Source of the DNA: an uncultured bacterium
GTDB lineage: Bacteria > Bacillota > Clostridia > Oscillospirales > Ruminococcaceae
Assembly (NCBI GenBank): GCA_905214345.1
Contig: CAJMLV010000009.1
Span: 18,252-82,251 of the forward strand
Direction of reading: 5' to 3'
Length of the DNA: 64,000 nucleotides
The notes below the pieces were generated by a model. That model saw only the letters and a program-made list of their open reading frames with translations, ran no database searches and was not told the origin of the DNA. Each line of letters opens with the position of its first letter. Within the stretch, counting starts at the first letter, position 1. Positions 41,414-51,150 of the stretch are shown here, in pieces. A program made the position numbers and the translations under genes.

Positions 41414-41498
41414 AAAGAATACAATTTGATTACAAAAGCCGGGCACGGCGGAAGATTTCTTCCGCCGCGCTTACTTTGAGCCTTGGAGGTGCTTTTCC

Positions 41499-42692
41499 AC
41501 GTTTTTCTCAACCAAACGTCTGACCTGCGCCCTGGCGGGCTGCGCGGCGGCCTGCCTGCTGGCCTTTGGGGTTCCGATGCAGGCCCATGCGGCGGATTCT
41601 TTTGAAGATACCCTGAACCAGCTTAACGAACTGCAGACTCTGGCAGAAAACTACGCCCAGGAACAGGGCGGCGATACCGACCCCGTCGTGCTGATGCTGG
41701 CCTATACCCGCGCCGGCGTCTACAACGACTCTCTGTGGCAGATGACCGCCGGCACCAAAGACCCCGATTTCGAAGCCTATGTGCTGGAGAATAACAGTGA
41801 ACTGGGCGAACTGGTGGGCATTGGCACCCAGACCCTGCCCAACGGCCAGACCATCGACTTCGGCCACCTGCTGGCTTCCATCAACCTGGTCTACCGCGGT
41901 CTGCCGGTCACCGGCAGCTGGGGCGGCGACTGTATGGAACTGGCCCAGCAGTACAGCGGCCAGGCCTCCGATGCCGCCGGGTACGTTTCCCTGATGCAGG
42001 ACACCTTCGGCGCGGACAGCGAGACCAGCATGTTCGGTGCCGATGACCTGCGCGCCGACCTGGATTCGGTGGTGCTTGGTTCCCAGCTGACGGAAGACAC
42101 CAACCTGGCTGACCTGATGCGCACCTATTACGCCGACCTGTCCGACTATGACCGGGCGTATCAGTTCATTGCCCTCAGCTTCGGCAGTGTCAACACCGGC
42201 AATTCCGATAATTTCCGGGAAACGGTGTACGAGACCCTGGTGGGCGACACCGGCATGCAGCTGCTGCTGTATATGAACAGCATGTGGACTTCCGACGGCT
42301 GGACGCTGAAAAGCGAATATGAGCCCGCTCTGCAGGGTGCCGCCTATGTCTTTGCAGATTACCTGTCGTCGGCGGTGAACGGTGAAAATGTCAAGTCCGA
42401 CAGCAACACCCTGAAGATCATGTCTGGGCAGTCCTTGTCCGACGCCCTCAACGCGCTTGGCGAAAGCGACGCCGCCAACTCCGCCCTGAACGCCCTGGAT
42501 GGCGCGGCCAGCACCGTGACCGGGTCCACCGGTGCGGTTTCCGGCGCTCTGGATGAAGCCACCGAAAGCCTGCGTTCCGGCTTTGACGCCCAGGCCTTCC
42601 AGCTGGTTCTGCTGGTCATTGCCGCGGCAGCCCTGTTCGGAGTGATCATCTTCCTGGCGCTGACCTTCCGGCAGCTGCGTCCCCGCCGCTGA
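41499..42692 (+). CDS. Secreted, C-terminally anchored protein with apparent ACG start
   Basis: About 397 residues if started at 41499. The frame gives FFSTKRLTCALAGC...VPMQAHAADS, a classical signal peptide cleaved after AHA, and ends with a membrane helix (VLLVIAAAALFGVIIF) and RQLRPRR. The only codon at the right distance (8 nt) from GGAGGT (41485-41490) is ACG, one base from ATG. The first in-frame ATG, at 41577, would lose most of the signal peptide. The extracellular domain has no family I recognise. It has its own promoter and terminator. Confidence 0.72.
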   Translation, partial: TFFSTKRLTCALAGCAAACLLAFGVPMQAHAADSFEDTLNQLNELQTLAENYAQEQGGDTDPVVLMLAYTRAGVYNDSLWQMTAGTKDPDFEAYVLENNSELGELVGIGTQTLPNGQTIDFGHLLASINLVYRGLPVTGSWGGDCMELAQQYSGQASDAAGYVSLMQDTFGADSETSMFGADDLRADLDSVVLGSQLTEDTNLADLMRTYYADLSDYDRAYQFIALSFGSVNTGNSDNFRETVYETLVGDTGMQLLLYMNSMWTSDGWTLKSEYEPALQGAAYVFADYLSSAVNGENVKSDSNTLKIMSGQSLSDALNALGESDAANSALNALDGAASTVTGSTGAVSGALDEATESLRSGFDAQAFQLVLLVIAAAALFGVIIFLALTFRQLRPRR

Positions 42693-42708
42693 TTTTTCCA
42701 CACAAACA

Positions 42709-42747
42709 AAACCTCCCCGTTCCGTCATAACGGAAACGGGGAGGTTT
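42709..42747. terminator. Bidirectional terminator
   Basis: Long stem AAACCTCCCCGTT/AACGGGGAGGTTT with an inner CCGT/ACGG stem, then TTTTTT, between convergent genes. Confidence 0.88.
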
Positions 42748-42771
42748 TTTGTTTCGGTTATGCCCCCAGGC

Positions 42772-43656
42772 TCAGGCAGCCGGAGCGGCGGCGGGGGTCT
42801 TGAGTACAAAGGTCTGCACCAGCCAGATGATGAGCACCACAGCGCCCAACACAATGCGGTACCAGCCGAATACGGTGAAGGTGTGCTGTTTGACGTAATC
42901 CATCAGGAAGCGGATCGCCACCATGGACACCAGGAACGCCACCACACAACCCACCAGCAGCACGATGACCTCAGCGCCGGTAAGAACATTGCCTTCCAGG
43001 AAGAACTTCACCAGCTTCAGCCCGCTGGCGCCGGCCATCACCGGAATGGCCAGGAAGAAGGTGAACTGAGAAGCACAGGGCCGGGACAGACCGCAGAGCA
43101 TGCCGCCCAGGATGGTGGCGCCGCTGCGGGAAGTACCGGGGATCATGGCCAGCACCTGCCAGGCGCCCACCTGGAACGCCTGTTTGTAGCCGATGCGGCT
43201 GAGTTTGGTGGTGCGGGGCGGGCGGGGACGCCGCTCGATCAGGATGAACGCCACGCCGTAGACAATGAGCATGGCGGCCACCGTGATGCTGTTGTACAGA
43301 TGGGCGTCCAGCCAGTCATCCAGCAGGAATCCCAGCACCGCCGCAGGCAGGCAGGCCACAATGATCTTGCACCACAACCGGACCACCGGCCAGTGGAAAT
43401 GCCGGGCAAAGCCGTTGTCGCGGCCGTTGTCCACGCAGAAGGGCCACAATTTCTTGAAATAGAGCACCAGCACGGCCAGGATGGCCCCCAGCTGGATGAC
43501 CACCCGGAACATGGACATGAACGAATCGCTGAACTGGAATTTCAGCACCTGCTCGGCCAGAATCATATGTCCGGTGCTGGAAATGGGCAGCCACTCGGTC
43601 ACGCCTTCGATCACGCCGTAAACCACGGCTTTCAGAATTTCGATGAACAGTTCCAT
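42772..43656 (-). CDS. uppP: Undecaprenyl-diphosphatase (BacA type)
   Basis: A 294-residue membrane protein with both family motifs: [15 protein letters not shown] near the start and PGTSRSGAT in the middle. It removes a phosphate from undecaprenyl pyrophosphate at the membrane, recycling the lipid carrier of peptidoglycan and other glycans, and can give bacitracin resistance. It is monocistronic. Confidence 0.96.
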   Translation of the reverse strand: MELFIEILKAVVYGVIEGVTEWLPISSTGHMILAEQVLKFQFSDSFMSMFRVVIQLGAILAVLVLYFKKLWPFCVDNGRDNGFARHFHWPVVRLWCKIIVACLPAAVLGFLLDDWLDAHLYNSITVAAMLIVYGVAFILIERRPRPPRTTKLSRIGYKQAFQVGAWQVLAMIPGTSRSGATILGGMLCGLSRPCASQFTFFLAIPVMAGASGLKLVKFFLEGNVLTGAEVIVLLVGCVVAFLVSMVAIRFLMDYVKQHTFTVFGWYRIVLGAVVLIIWLVQTFVLKTPAAAPAA

Positions 43657-43706
43657 TTACAGTATCCCCCTAATCATACTCTTAATCATACCACATTTTT
43701 ATGCTT

Positions 43707-43736
43707 TTGACACCCCGGTTTTTCACCTTTTACAAT
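43707..43736 (+). promoter_or_regulatory. Promoter of the HAD phosphatase/aminotransferase operon
   Basis: TTGACA (43707-43712), 18 nt, TACAAT (43731-43736). Confidence 0.65.
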
Positions 43737-43784
43737 TCGCGCCCCGATTGACAGCCGGGTTATAATGAACATGAGGTGGAAAGT

Positions 43785-44450
43785 ATGTATAAAACCGTGA
43801 TCTTTGATCTGGACGGTACCCTGCTGAACACACTGGACGACCTGGCCGACGCCGGCAACCGTCTGTGCGCGGACCGGGGCTGGCCGCAGCATCCCGTGGA
43901 CGCCTACCGCTATTTTGTGGGCAACGGCATCCCCAAACTGATCGAACGCCTGGCCCCGCCGGAACAGCGCACGCCGGAGATTCTGGCCGAGGCCCTTGCC
44001 TGGTTCAAGGCGGATTACGGTGCCCACATGCGGGACAAAACCGCGCCCTATCCGGGTATTCCGGCCATGCTGGAACACCTGCATGCCGCCGGTGTGCAGA
44101 TGGCGGTATTCTCCAACAAGGCGGACGCCCTGGCCCGGGAAGTCGTGGCCGATTACTTTGACCCCGCCCTGTTTGACCTGGTGCGGGGCCAGCGGCCGGA
44201 GGTCCCCACCAAGCCCGCGCCGGAAGGCACCCGTGCCCTGCTGGAACAGCTGGGTGCCGATACGGCCGCCACCCTGTATGTGGGGGACAGCAATGTGGAC
44301 ATGCAGACCGCCGTCAACGCCGACCTGGACGGCTGCGGAGCGCTTTGGGGCTTCCGCACCCGGCAGGAACTGGAAGAAGCCGGTGCCAGGTATCTGGCCG
44401 CCGACGCCGAAGAACTGGAACATATCGTGCTGGGCACACCCGGCCGTTGA
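43785..44450 (+). CDS. HAD-family hydrolase, phosphoglycolate phosphatase-like
   Basis: A 221-residue HAD phosphatase. Motif I is FDLDGTLLNT, motif II VFSNKAD, motif III includes KPAPEGT and motif IV YVGDSNVDMQ. The cap domain is the alpha-helical type of Gph/PGMB enzymes. Start: ATG 43785, with GAGGTGG upstream. It precedes an aminotransferase by 21 nt. Substrate unknown. Confidence 0.88.
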   Translation: MYKTVIFDLDGTLLNTLDDLADAGNRLCADRGWPQHPVDAYRYFVGNGIPKLIERLAPPEQRTPEILAEALAWFKADYGAHMRDKTAPYPGIPAMLEHLHAAGVQMAVFSNKADALAREVVADYFDPALFDLVRGQRPEVPTKPAPEGTRALLEQLGADTAATLYVGDSNVDMQTAVNADLDGCGALWGFRTRQELEEAGARYLAADAEELEHIVLGTPGR

Positions 44451-44471
44451 ATCTTCAAAAGGGGGAACACC

Positions 44472-45662
44472 ATGATCGCACAACACTACCTGGACATGCT
44501 GGGGGGCAAATCCGTCATCCGGCAGTTGTCCGAATGGAGCACCGCCCGGGGCGCCGAGATCGGTTATGAGAACGTCTTTGACTATTCTCTGGGCAACCCC
44601 AGCGTGCCCTGCCCGCCCCAGTTCACCCAGGCCATGCTGCGTCTGCTGCAAAACAGCGACCCGGTGGCCCTCCACGGGTACAGTCCCACTTTGACCATCC
44701 CCTCGGTGCGGGCCGCCGTGGCCGAAAACCTCCGCCGCCGGTTCGGCGTCCCCTACACCGCCGACCACATCTTCATGACCACCGGCGCGGCGGGGGCCCT
44801 GGCCCACGCCCTGCGCTGCGTGGCGGTGCCGGGGCAGAGTATCCTGACCATTGCCCCCTATTTTCCCGAATACAAGCCCTATGTGGAGGGTGCGGGCCTG
44901 ACCCTGCGGGTGGTGCCGCCCCGGATGGAAGATTTCCAGATCGACTTTGCCGCCCTGGAAGCCATGCTGGACGAAAACACCGCCGCCGTGCTCATCAACA
45001 CCCCCAACAACCCCTCCGGTGCGGCTTACAGCGCCGACACCCTGCGCGCCCTGGCCGATTGCCTGCGGGCCGCTTCCGCCCGGTTCGGCCACCACATTTT
45101 CCTGCTTTCGGACGAGCCCTACCGGGAGATCGTCTTCGGCGGCGCCTCCCAGATGCACCCCGCCGCTTTCTATGAGGACACCCTCACCTGCTATTCCTTC
45201 AGCAAGAGCCTGTCCCTGCCCGGCGAGCGCATCGGGTATGTGGCCGCCAACCCCGCCTGCGAAAAGGCGGAGTACATCGTGCCCATGTGCGGCCAGATCA
45301 GCCGTGGCACCGGCCACAACTGCCCCGCCAGCCTGATCCAGCTGGCCGTGGCCGAATGTCTGGACACCACCAGCGACCTTTCGGTGTATGAGCGGAACAT
45401 GGAACTGCTGTATGCCGAACTGGTAGACCTGGGCTTCACGGTGGTGAAACCCGGCGGCACCTTCTACATCTTCCCCAAAGCATTGGAAGAGGATTCGGTG
45501 GCCTTCTGCCGCAAAGCCCAGGACTATGACCTGGCCCTGGTCCCCGGCGACACCTTCGGCTGCCCCGGCTACTTCCGCATGGCCTACTGCATCGACACCG
45601 AAAAGGTGGAACGCAGCTTTGCCGCTCTGCGCGCCTTTGTGCGGGACTGCTACGGCCGATAA
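44472..45662 (+). CDS. PLP-dependent aminotransferase, class I/II
   Basis: A 396-residue fold-type I aminotransferase. SLGNPSVPCPP near the start, NTPNNPSGAAYS, LSDEPYREI and SFSKSLSLPGERIGY, which carries the PLP lysine, are typical. The amino acid substrate is not predictable. It follows the HAD gene in one operon. Confidence 0.92.
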   Translation: MIAQHYLDMLGGKSVIRQLSEWSTARGAEIGYENVFDYSLGNPSVPCPPQFTQAMLRLLQNSDPVALHGYSPTLTIPSVRAAVAENLRRRFGVPYTADHIFMTTGAAGALAHALRCVAVPGQSILTIAPYFPEYKPYVEGAGLTLRVVPPRMEDFQIDFAALEAMLDENTAAVLINTPNNPSGAAYSADTLRALADCLRAASARFGHHIFLLSDEPYREIVFGGASQMHPAAFYEDTLTCYSFSKSLSLPGERIGYVAANPACEKAEYIVPMCGQISRGTGHNCPASLIQLAVAECLDTTSDLSVYERNMELLYAELVDLGFTVVKPGGTFYIFPKALEEDSVAFCRKAQDYDLALVPGDTFGCPGYFRMAYCIDTEKVERSFAALRAFVRDCYGR

Positions 45663-45761
45663 GCTGGTAAATTCCGGCAATCCCTGTTTCGCGGTCCTTC
45701 GCCGCATATACTGACAGCGGGTCCCTGTACCCCGCATACAAACGATAAAGGGGAGTTTCCC

Positions 45762-46856
45762 ATGTCTACGCCCAACAAGCCCGACCGCCGTCCCGCCGCG
45801 CGACGCCTGGCCGCCCGGCGCAGAGCCGCCCGCCGCCGCAAGGCCCGCTCGATCCTGTTGTCCTGCTGCGCCCTATTGCTCGTCGTCTGTGTGGGCGCGG
45901 GATTTTTCCTCACCCGCAAAGCCCCGGACACCGCTTCCGGCGGGGAGGATGTTTCTTCCGACACCCCCGCGATGGCGGAAAGCACCACCCCGGAAACCGA
46001 AACCACCCCCGCCCCCGAAGAAGTAGACCCCGCCCAGCAGCGCATCGACGAAGCCACCGCCCTGGCATCGGCCAACACCACCGGCACCGCGCCTGTGGTC
46101 ACCGACCCGGACACCTGGAACGCCAAGGGCAAGGAACTGATGGACCGGCTGTGCGCCGATGAATTCTATATCAGCGAGGGCATCAATGTCAGTGAGAAGG
46201 AAGGCTTCCCCTACCTCATCGCGGTGAACCGGGCAGCCTCCACCGTCACCGTCTACGCCCTGGACGAGGAAGGCCGCTACACCGTGCCTTATATGGCCAT
46301 GGTCTGTTCCGGCGGATCGGACACCCCTCTGGGCTTCTTTGCCACGCCGGTGGATTATCCCTGGCGGCTGCTCAGCGGCCCCTGCTACGGCCAGTATGCC
46401 ACCCGCATCTGGGACGCCTACCTCTTCCACAGCGTGCCCTACTACACCCAGCATAAGGATGACCTGGAATACGACCAGTACAACCAGCTGGGCACCCCCG
46501 CCTCTCTGGGCTGCATCCGCCTGGCGGTGGTGGACGTGAAGTGGATCTACGACAACTGCGACCTGGGCACCCGGGTCATCATCTATGACGATGAGAACGA
46601 TCCCGGCCCCATGGGCAAGCCGGGCACCATCTACACCGACCCCGCCGACGAAACTCTGCGGGGCTGGGACCCCACCGACCCCGACCCGGAGAATCCCTGG
46701 GATGACAAATACCTGACCGGCACCACCATCCGCAGCCAGGCCGCCTGGGACGAATGGAACGCCGCCCAGGCCGACGGCCGCTGGACCGGCAGCCTGACCC
46801 CCACCGACCTGCAAGGGTACAGCACCGATTCCAGCGTGGTTGGCACCCGAGGATAA
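45762..46856 (+). CDS. L,D-transpeptidase (YkuD)
   Basis: A 364-residue protein. The very Arg/Ala-rich cytoplasmic N-terminus (1-27) is followed by a membrane anchor (28-50) and a Thr/Pro/Glu-rich spacer. The YkuD domain has the catalytic HSVPYY and TPASLGCIRLAVVD motifs with the active cysteine. It makes 3-3 cross-links in peptidoglycan or attaches proteins to it, outside the cell. It ends at a clear terminator. Confidence 0.92.
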   Translation: MSTPNKPDRRPAARRLAARRRAARRRKARSILLSCCALLLVVCVGAGFFLTRKAPDTASGGEDVSSDTPAMAESTTPETETTPAPEEVDPAQQRIDEATALASANTTGTAPVVTDPDTWNAKGKELMDRLCADEFYISEGINVSEKEGFPYLIAVNRAASTVTVYALDEEGRYTVPYMAMVCSGGSDTPLGFFATPVDYPWRLLSGPCYGQYATRIWDAYLFHSVPYYTQHKDDLEYDQYNQLGTPASLGCIRLAVVDVKWIYDNCDLGTRVIIYDDENDPGPMGKPGTIYTDPADETLRGWDPTDPDPENPWDDKYLTGTTIRSQAAWDEWNAAQADGRWTGSLTPTDLQGYSTDSSVVGTRG

Positions 46857-46865
46857 ATAGTAAAA

Positions 46866-46892
46866 GCAGACAGTCTTTAGCAGACTGTCTGC
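46866..46892 (+). terminator. Terminator after the L,D-transpeptidase gene
   Basis: Perfect 10-bp stem GCAGACAGTC/GACTGTCTGC followed by TTTATTTT. Confidence 0.85.
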
Positions 46893-46921
46893 TTTATTTT
46901 ATGGTTCATTCTTTCAGATTT

Positions 46922-47348
46922 CCGGGGGAACGGCAAGCTGCCGGTGTGTCCTTCCTTTTTGCCGCCAAAAAGGAAGCGAAAAAGCGCCACCGTTTCGATG
47001 CGGTGGACGCCGACCAGGGCTTCGCCCTGGACCCGTATGCGGCCACCCCTCCGGGACGGCCTATTCCCCGGCCTGGGGGCCGGGGAACAAGGAAAAACTT
47101 TTAAAACCATTTCCCAGCAGCAGCTGCTAATGGCAAATCATGGGTTGCGACAGACTTTCCGGCAAGGATTTTAAATCCATTCCTTGCTCAGGTCCCCCAG
47201 GACCTGAGTAGGCCGTCGTAAGGTGGCCGCATCTCGGGGTCTGGGGCCGCAGCCCCAGCCGGCGGCCGCCGCATCGGAACGGCGGGCCCTTTTCGCTTCC
47301 TTTTCGGGCACGAAAAGGAAAAAACCACCGGCTGCCAGTCACCCCCGG
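46922..47348. repeat. Large palindromic intergenic element, long copy
   Basis: This 427-bp element fills most of the gene-free stretch 46857-47392. Its ends form long imperfect inverted repeats: arm 46922-47064 matches the complement of 47207-47348, including CCGGGGG ends, TTCCTTTT...AAAAGGAAGCGAAAA, an ATGCGG core and ATGCGGCCACC, around a spacer of about 142 bp. A short version lies at 2492-2616. Each arm contains further hairpins such as CCAGGG/CCCTGG. No transposase or credible gene was seen, so it behaves like a non-autonomous, MITE-like or REP-like element. Confidence 0.72.
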
Positions 47349-47392
47349 CAGGACTGCCGCCTACCCTAAAAAACAAGCCGGTAAAGCCGTGT

Positions 47393-48178
47393 TCACCCCA
47401 GTGCCTGGCCCATCGCCTTCACCGCGGCCCGCAGTTCCCGGGCGTCGGGCTGTCCCGGTGCGCTGGCGGCGCCGCCCATGGCGCCGAAGCTGGCACACAC
47501 GCCGAAAGCCCCGCCGCACAGCCGGGTCACGGCCCCCGCCGGACCCATGGCCATGGTGATGAGCGGCGTTTCCGGGCGGCGGGCGGCCGCCTGGGCGGTG
47601 GCCTGCAGCAGGCGGGCGGCGTCGGCAGCATCGCCGGGCATCACCGCCAGCTTGGCCACATCCGCCCCCGCATCCGCCATGGAGATAAGCAGGTCGGTCA
47701 TGGCCCCGGTGGCAGGGGTTTTGGCAAAATCATGGCAGCTGAACACCACCGCCGCCCCCGTTTTGTGGGCGGCTGCCAGCAATGCGGCGCACCGCTGCAT
47801 CCCCACCGAAAATTCCACATCCAGCAGGTCAAACCCGCCGGGGGCCTGTTCGCACAGACCTGTCAGCAGGGCGGTATAGGCGTCCGGGTCCGGGTCGGCG
47901 GGCCCGCCTTCCCGGGCGGTGCGCACCGTGGCCAGAATGGGGGTGTCCGGGGCGGCATTTCTTACCGCCGACAGGGCTTGTGCCGCGGTTTCCGGTGTCA
48001 GAACCGCCAGGGCATCCAGCCGCACTTCCAGAAGGTCCGCCGCCGGAGCCGCATCCGCCGCCAGCACCGCCAGTTCCCCCGCCGTGGGCGCCGTCAGGGG
48101 CACAATGACCCGGCAGCTGCCCGCCGAAGTCCGACAGGGTGCCGCCAGCACCATGTCCCGCACCACAACATCCGCCAT
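47393..48178 (-). CDS. aroD: 3-dehydroquinate dehydratase, type I
   Basis: A 261-residue type I dehydroquinase. Substrate-binding EVR is at 51-53, catalytic His149 in FSCHDF, the Schiff-base Lys176 in AKLAVMP, and the closing motifs are ITMAMGPAGAVTR and SFGAMGGAASAPGQ. It converts 3-dehydroquinate to 3-dehydroshikimate in aromatic amino acid synthesis. It starts 13 nt after the flippase gene stop, an unrelated partner, so it is carried in the same transcript. Confidence 0.94.
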   Translation of the reverse strand: MADVVVRDMVLAAPCRTSAGSCRVIVPLTAPTAGELAVLAADAAPAADLLEVRLDALAVLTPETAAQALSAVRNAAPDTPILATVRTAREGGPADPDPDAYTALLTGLCEQAPGGFDLLDVEFSVGMQRCAALLAAAHKTGAAVVFSCHDFAKTPATGAMTDLLISMADAGADVAKLAVMPGDAADAARLLQATAQAAARRPETPLITMAMGPAGAVTRLCGGAFGVCASFGAMGGAASAPGQPDARELRAAVKAMGQALG

Positions 48179-48191
48179 CTTGTCTCCTCCT

Positions 48192-49631
48192 TCAGGACTT
48201 CTTGCGCCGCAGCCGTCCGCTCACCATGCCCAGCAGCTTCTGGGCCATGCTGTACACTTCCCGGAAGTTCAGCCCGCAGACCACCATGGTCAGGATGGTC
48301 ACCGGGGCCACCCAGTTTTCCACATAGAACAGCACCCAGATCTCCACCATGATCAGTCCCAGGTTCACCAGCATCCACTTGGGGTGGAAGTCGATGTACA
48401 AAAGCCCCCGGGTGGAGTAGGCACGCAGCAAAAACACCAGCAGCAGAGAGAGGAAGCTGGCCGAGGTCGCCCCCACCGGGCCCATCCACAGGATGAACAG
48501 GTAGTTCAGCACCAGGTTCAGCAGAGCACCGGCCAGCATGGTGTACAACGAACCGGAAGATTTTTTGTACACAACGTAAACGCTGTTCAGGAAGTTGTTC
48601 AGGCAGGTACACATGGACGCCAGCACCAGGAAAGGCACAAACTGCCAGGCGTCGTAGTAGTCCGCCCGGAACAGGTGCATCATGGGCTGGCACAGCCAGA
48701 TAATGCCTGCCGCGCAGCAGAACAGCACGCTGGCATACACCCGGAACACCTTGCTGAAGAAGGCTTCCCGGTCCTCCTCCACCGTCACGGCGGAAAGCTG
48801 CCAGGCTTCGTAGAAGAACTGCCCCACAAAGGTGATGATCTGGGGCAGATAATAGCCGGTACTCAGCAGGCCCACCCAGGCTTCGCTGCTGCGTCCCTCG
48901 TAGCCTTCGCACATGGCCTGCACATAGAACTGGTCGGAGGCGTTGATGATCCAGAAGCCGATGGACGCCGGGATCATGGGCACGCAGTAGCGCAGCATCT
49001 CCTTCCAGAGGGAAGTGCTGAACTTGCGCAGGTCAAAGTATTTGCGGCAGCCGCCCGCCAGGAACACAAAGATGGCCGAGCAGATGTCGGAGCAGAACAG
49101 CGCCAGCAGATAGCCGGTGGCCCCCATGTTGAACACGCTGAGGAAGAGGAAATAGAACCCCAGCAGGCTGGCGGTGGTCAGCACGCCGTCTATGGCCACC
49201 AGCCGGTTGCACATGCGGGCGCGGACAAACTGGGTACACAGGGTACGCAGACAGCTGGCCAGCACGCAGAGGTACAGCAGCACCAGATAGGGCGCCGCGT
49301 TTGGAATCAGCCGTACCAGCGGCCAGAACAGCACCATCAGGGCAAACCCCAGCAGGATGGTGACCAGACCGTTGACGAACACGCTGGATTTATCCTTGGT
49401 TTTGTCCAGGCCGAAGCGGATGACCGCAAAGCTGACGCCCAGACTGACCACCGGGATGAGCAGGTTGGTCACGCTCTGCATCAGCTTGATCACGCCCATC
49501 ACATCGGGGCTTTCCAGGGCGTAGGTCAGGTAGGGCTGGATGAACAGGCTGACCAGCTTGGAACTGAAGTTGGAAACGGCAAACAGCAGGGTGTTGCTCA
49601 CCAGCATGGAATACTTTTTGTTATCAGACAA
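48192..49631 (-). CDS. Polysaccharide flippase (Wzx/MOP superfamily)
   Basis: A 479-residue membrane protein with about fourteen helices. The N-terminal part (SNTLLFAVSNFSSKLVSLFIQPYLT) and the middle segment (YCVPMIPASIGFWIINASDQF) are typical of Wzx-type exporters. It would move lipid-linked oligosaccharides across the membrane for a surface polymer. Start at TTG 49631, 8 nt after GGGAGG. It lies between the YgjP-like and aroD genes in one minus-strand operon. Confidence 0.88.
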   Translation of the reverse strand: MSDNKKYSMLVSNTLLFAVSNFSSKLVSLFIQPYLTYALESPDVMGVIKLMQSVTNLLIPVVSLGVSFAVIRFGLDKTKDKSSVFVNGLVTILLGFALMVLFWPLVRLIPNAAPYLVLLYLCVLASCLRTLCTQFVRARMCNRLVAIDGVLTTASLLGFYFLFLSVFNMGATGYLLALFCSDICSAIFVFLAGGCRKYFDLRKFSTSLWKEMLRYCVPMIPASIGFWIINASDQFYVQAMCEGYEGRSSEAWVGLLSTGYYLPQIITFVGQFFYEAWQLSAVTVEEDREAFFSKVFRVYASVLFCCAAGIIWLCQPMMHLFRADYYDAWQFVPFLVLASMCTCLNNFLNSVYVVYKKSSGSLYTMLAGALLNLVLNYLFILWMGPVGATSASFLSLLLVFLLRAYSTRGLLYIDFHPKWMLVNLGLIMVEIWVLFYVENWVAPVTILTMVVCGLNFREVYSMAQKLLGMVSGRLRRKKS

Positions 49632-49664
49632 AGGTCTGTCCTCCCAGCGTTATGATATGGTGGG

Positions 49665-50246
49665 TCATTCTATGCCGCGGCGGGGCACAGGGGTGCGCAG
49701 CAGCGCACGGCGGGCGCGGTAGTCGGGCAGGACCCGGGCCACCGCCGCCCAGAAAGCCGGGCTGTGGTCGGGGTGGGCAAAGTGACAGAACTCATGCACC
49801 ACCACATATTCCTGGGCGGCGGCGGGCATGGTGCACAGCCGCAGCGAAAACGCCAGGGTGCCTGTGCGAAGGCTGCAGGAACCCCACCGGGTGTGCATGT
49901 CCCGCACCGCCACCTTGGGCATGCGGCCACCGGGGCAGGTTACGGCAAACCGGGGATAGTATGCCTCGCACAAAGCCCGCATATGGGCCAGGGCTTCGGC
50001 CTTGGCGGGCAGGGGCGTTTCCTCCTCCGCTTTGCTGCGCAGGGCCGCCCTCTGCCGGGCCTGCCGGACCCAGTCGCTGCGGGACGCCACAAAGGCATCC
50101 ACCGCCGAAGCAGGCACCCAGGGCGCAGCGGAAGCTGCCACGCTGCCGTCGGCCCGCACACGCAGGTTGATGTTGCGCACCCGGCGCCGGGTCAGGGTGT
50201 ATTCCACCCCGCCGGCCCGGCGCACCGCCGTTTTGGCCTGTGGCAC
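49665..50246 (-). CDS. YgjP-like (DUF45) metallopeptidase
   Basis: A 193-residue protein with a zinc-protease motif HEFCHFAHPDHSPAFW (HExxH and a later His/Asp) and the RWGSCS segment of the YgjP family. Its physiological substrate is unknown. It starts at a GTG 8 nt after AAAGGGGG. First gene of the operon with the flippase and aroD. Confidence 0.85.
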   Translation of the reverse strand: MPQAKTAVRRAGGVEYTLTRRRVRNINLRVRADGSVAASAAPWVPASAVDAFVASRSDWVRQARQRAALRSKAEEETPLPAKAEALAHMRALCEAYYPRFAVTCPGGRMPKVAVRDMHTRWGSCSLRTGTLAFSLRLCTMPAAAQEYVVVHEFCHFAHPDHSPAFWAAVARVLPDYRARRALLRTPVPRRGIE

Positions 50247-50284
50247 CTTCGCCGCCCCCTTTCGACCCGTTTCTTCTTGTGCCT

Positions 50285-50313
50285 ATTGTACACGTTTTCA
50301 CACGCAAAGGCAA
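50285..50313 (-). promoter_or_regulatory. Promoter of the YgjP-like/flippase/aroD operon
   Basis: Minus strand TTGCCT (50308-50313), 17 nt, TACAAT (50285-50290). Confidence 0.6.
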
Positions 50314-50410
50314 ATATGCCTCCGTTCTTCCGGCATCGGCCTTCCTATGATATAATAATGGGCAGAAATTCCGCGCCACACCCCGGCGCTTTCAGTAAGG
50401 AGAAACTTTC

Positions 50411-51121
50411 ATGCCCACCGAGATCCTGGACAACGGCACCCGGGTGCTCACCGCGCCCGGGGCAGCCTTTGGCACCGACGCATTGCTGCTGGCCCGGTTT
50501 GCCCCGCCCCGCCGGGAGGAACACGCCCTGGACCTGTGCAGCGGCTGCGGCATCGTGGCCCTGTGCTGGCACGACATGGGCCACCGGGGCCCCTGTACCG
50601 CCCTGGAACTGGCCCCGCAGACCTCGGAACTCTGCCGGGCGGCGGTGGCGGAAAACGGCCCCGATGCCGCCCACATCACCCCGGTATGCGGCGACCTGCG
50701 GCAGTTCTGCCTGCCGGGACCGGAACACGGGCAGTTTGACCTGGTGGCCTGCAATCCGCCCTACTTTCACGGCGGCCCCCAGAGCCCCAGTGCCCGCCGA
50801 GCCACCGCCCGCCATGACGATACCTGCACCATGCAGGACCTGGCCGCCTGTGCCGCCCGGGCTCTGCGCCACGGAGGCAGGCTGGCGCTGTGCCAGCGGC
50901 CCGAACGCCTGGCCGAGACCTGCGCCGTGCTTTCGGCCGCCGGGCTGGAACCCAAACGGCTGGCCCTGGTCAAAAACAAGGCGGGCGGCCGGCCCTGGCT
51001 GTTCCTGATGCAGGCCCGCAAGGGCGGCAAACCCGGGCTGGAACTGCTGCCGGATGTGCTGATTGAGGCGGGCGCCGCGCTGTATGGCGCGAACCATATA
51101 AAAACGATAATCGAAACTTAA
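50411..51121 (+). CDS. TrmN6-like tRNA adenine-N6 methyltransferase
   Basis: A 236-residue class I methyltransferase. DLCSGCGIVALCW binds SAM and CNPPYF is the N6-adenine motif. It matches the tRNA1(Val) (adenine-37-N6) methyltransferase family, common in Firmicutes next to housekeeping genes. Substrate identity is inferred from the family. Confidence 0.85.
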   Translation: MPTEILDNGTRVLTAPGAAFGTDALLLARFAPPRREEHALDLCSGCGIVALCWHDMGHRGPCTALELAPQTSELCRAAVAENGPDAAHITPVCGDLRQFCLPGPEHGQFDLVACNPPYFHGGPQSPSARRATARHDDTCTMQDLAACAARALRHGGRLALCQRPERLAETCAVLSAAGLEPKRLALVKNKAGGRPWLFLMQARKGGKPGLELLPDVLIEAGAALYGANHIKTIIET

Positions 51122-51150
51122 AAATTTACATCTTTCGGCGGAAAAAGGGG

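Noticed and set aside
43748..43766. TTGACA followed by TATAAT upstream of the HAD gene
   Set aside because: Only 7 nt apart, so they cannot be a -35/-10 pair; a better promoter lies at 43707-43736.
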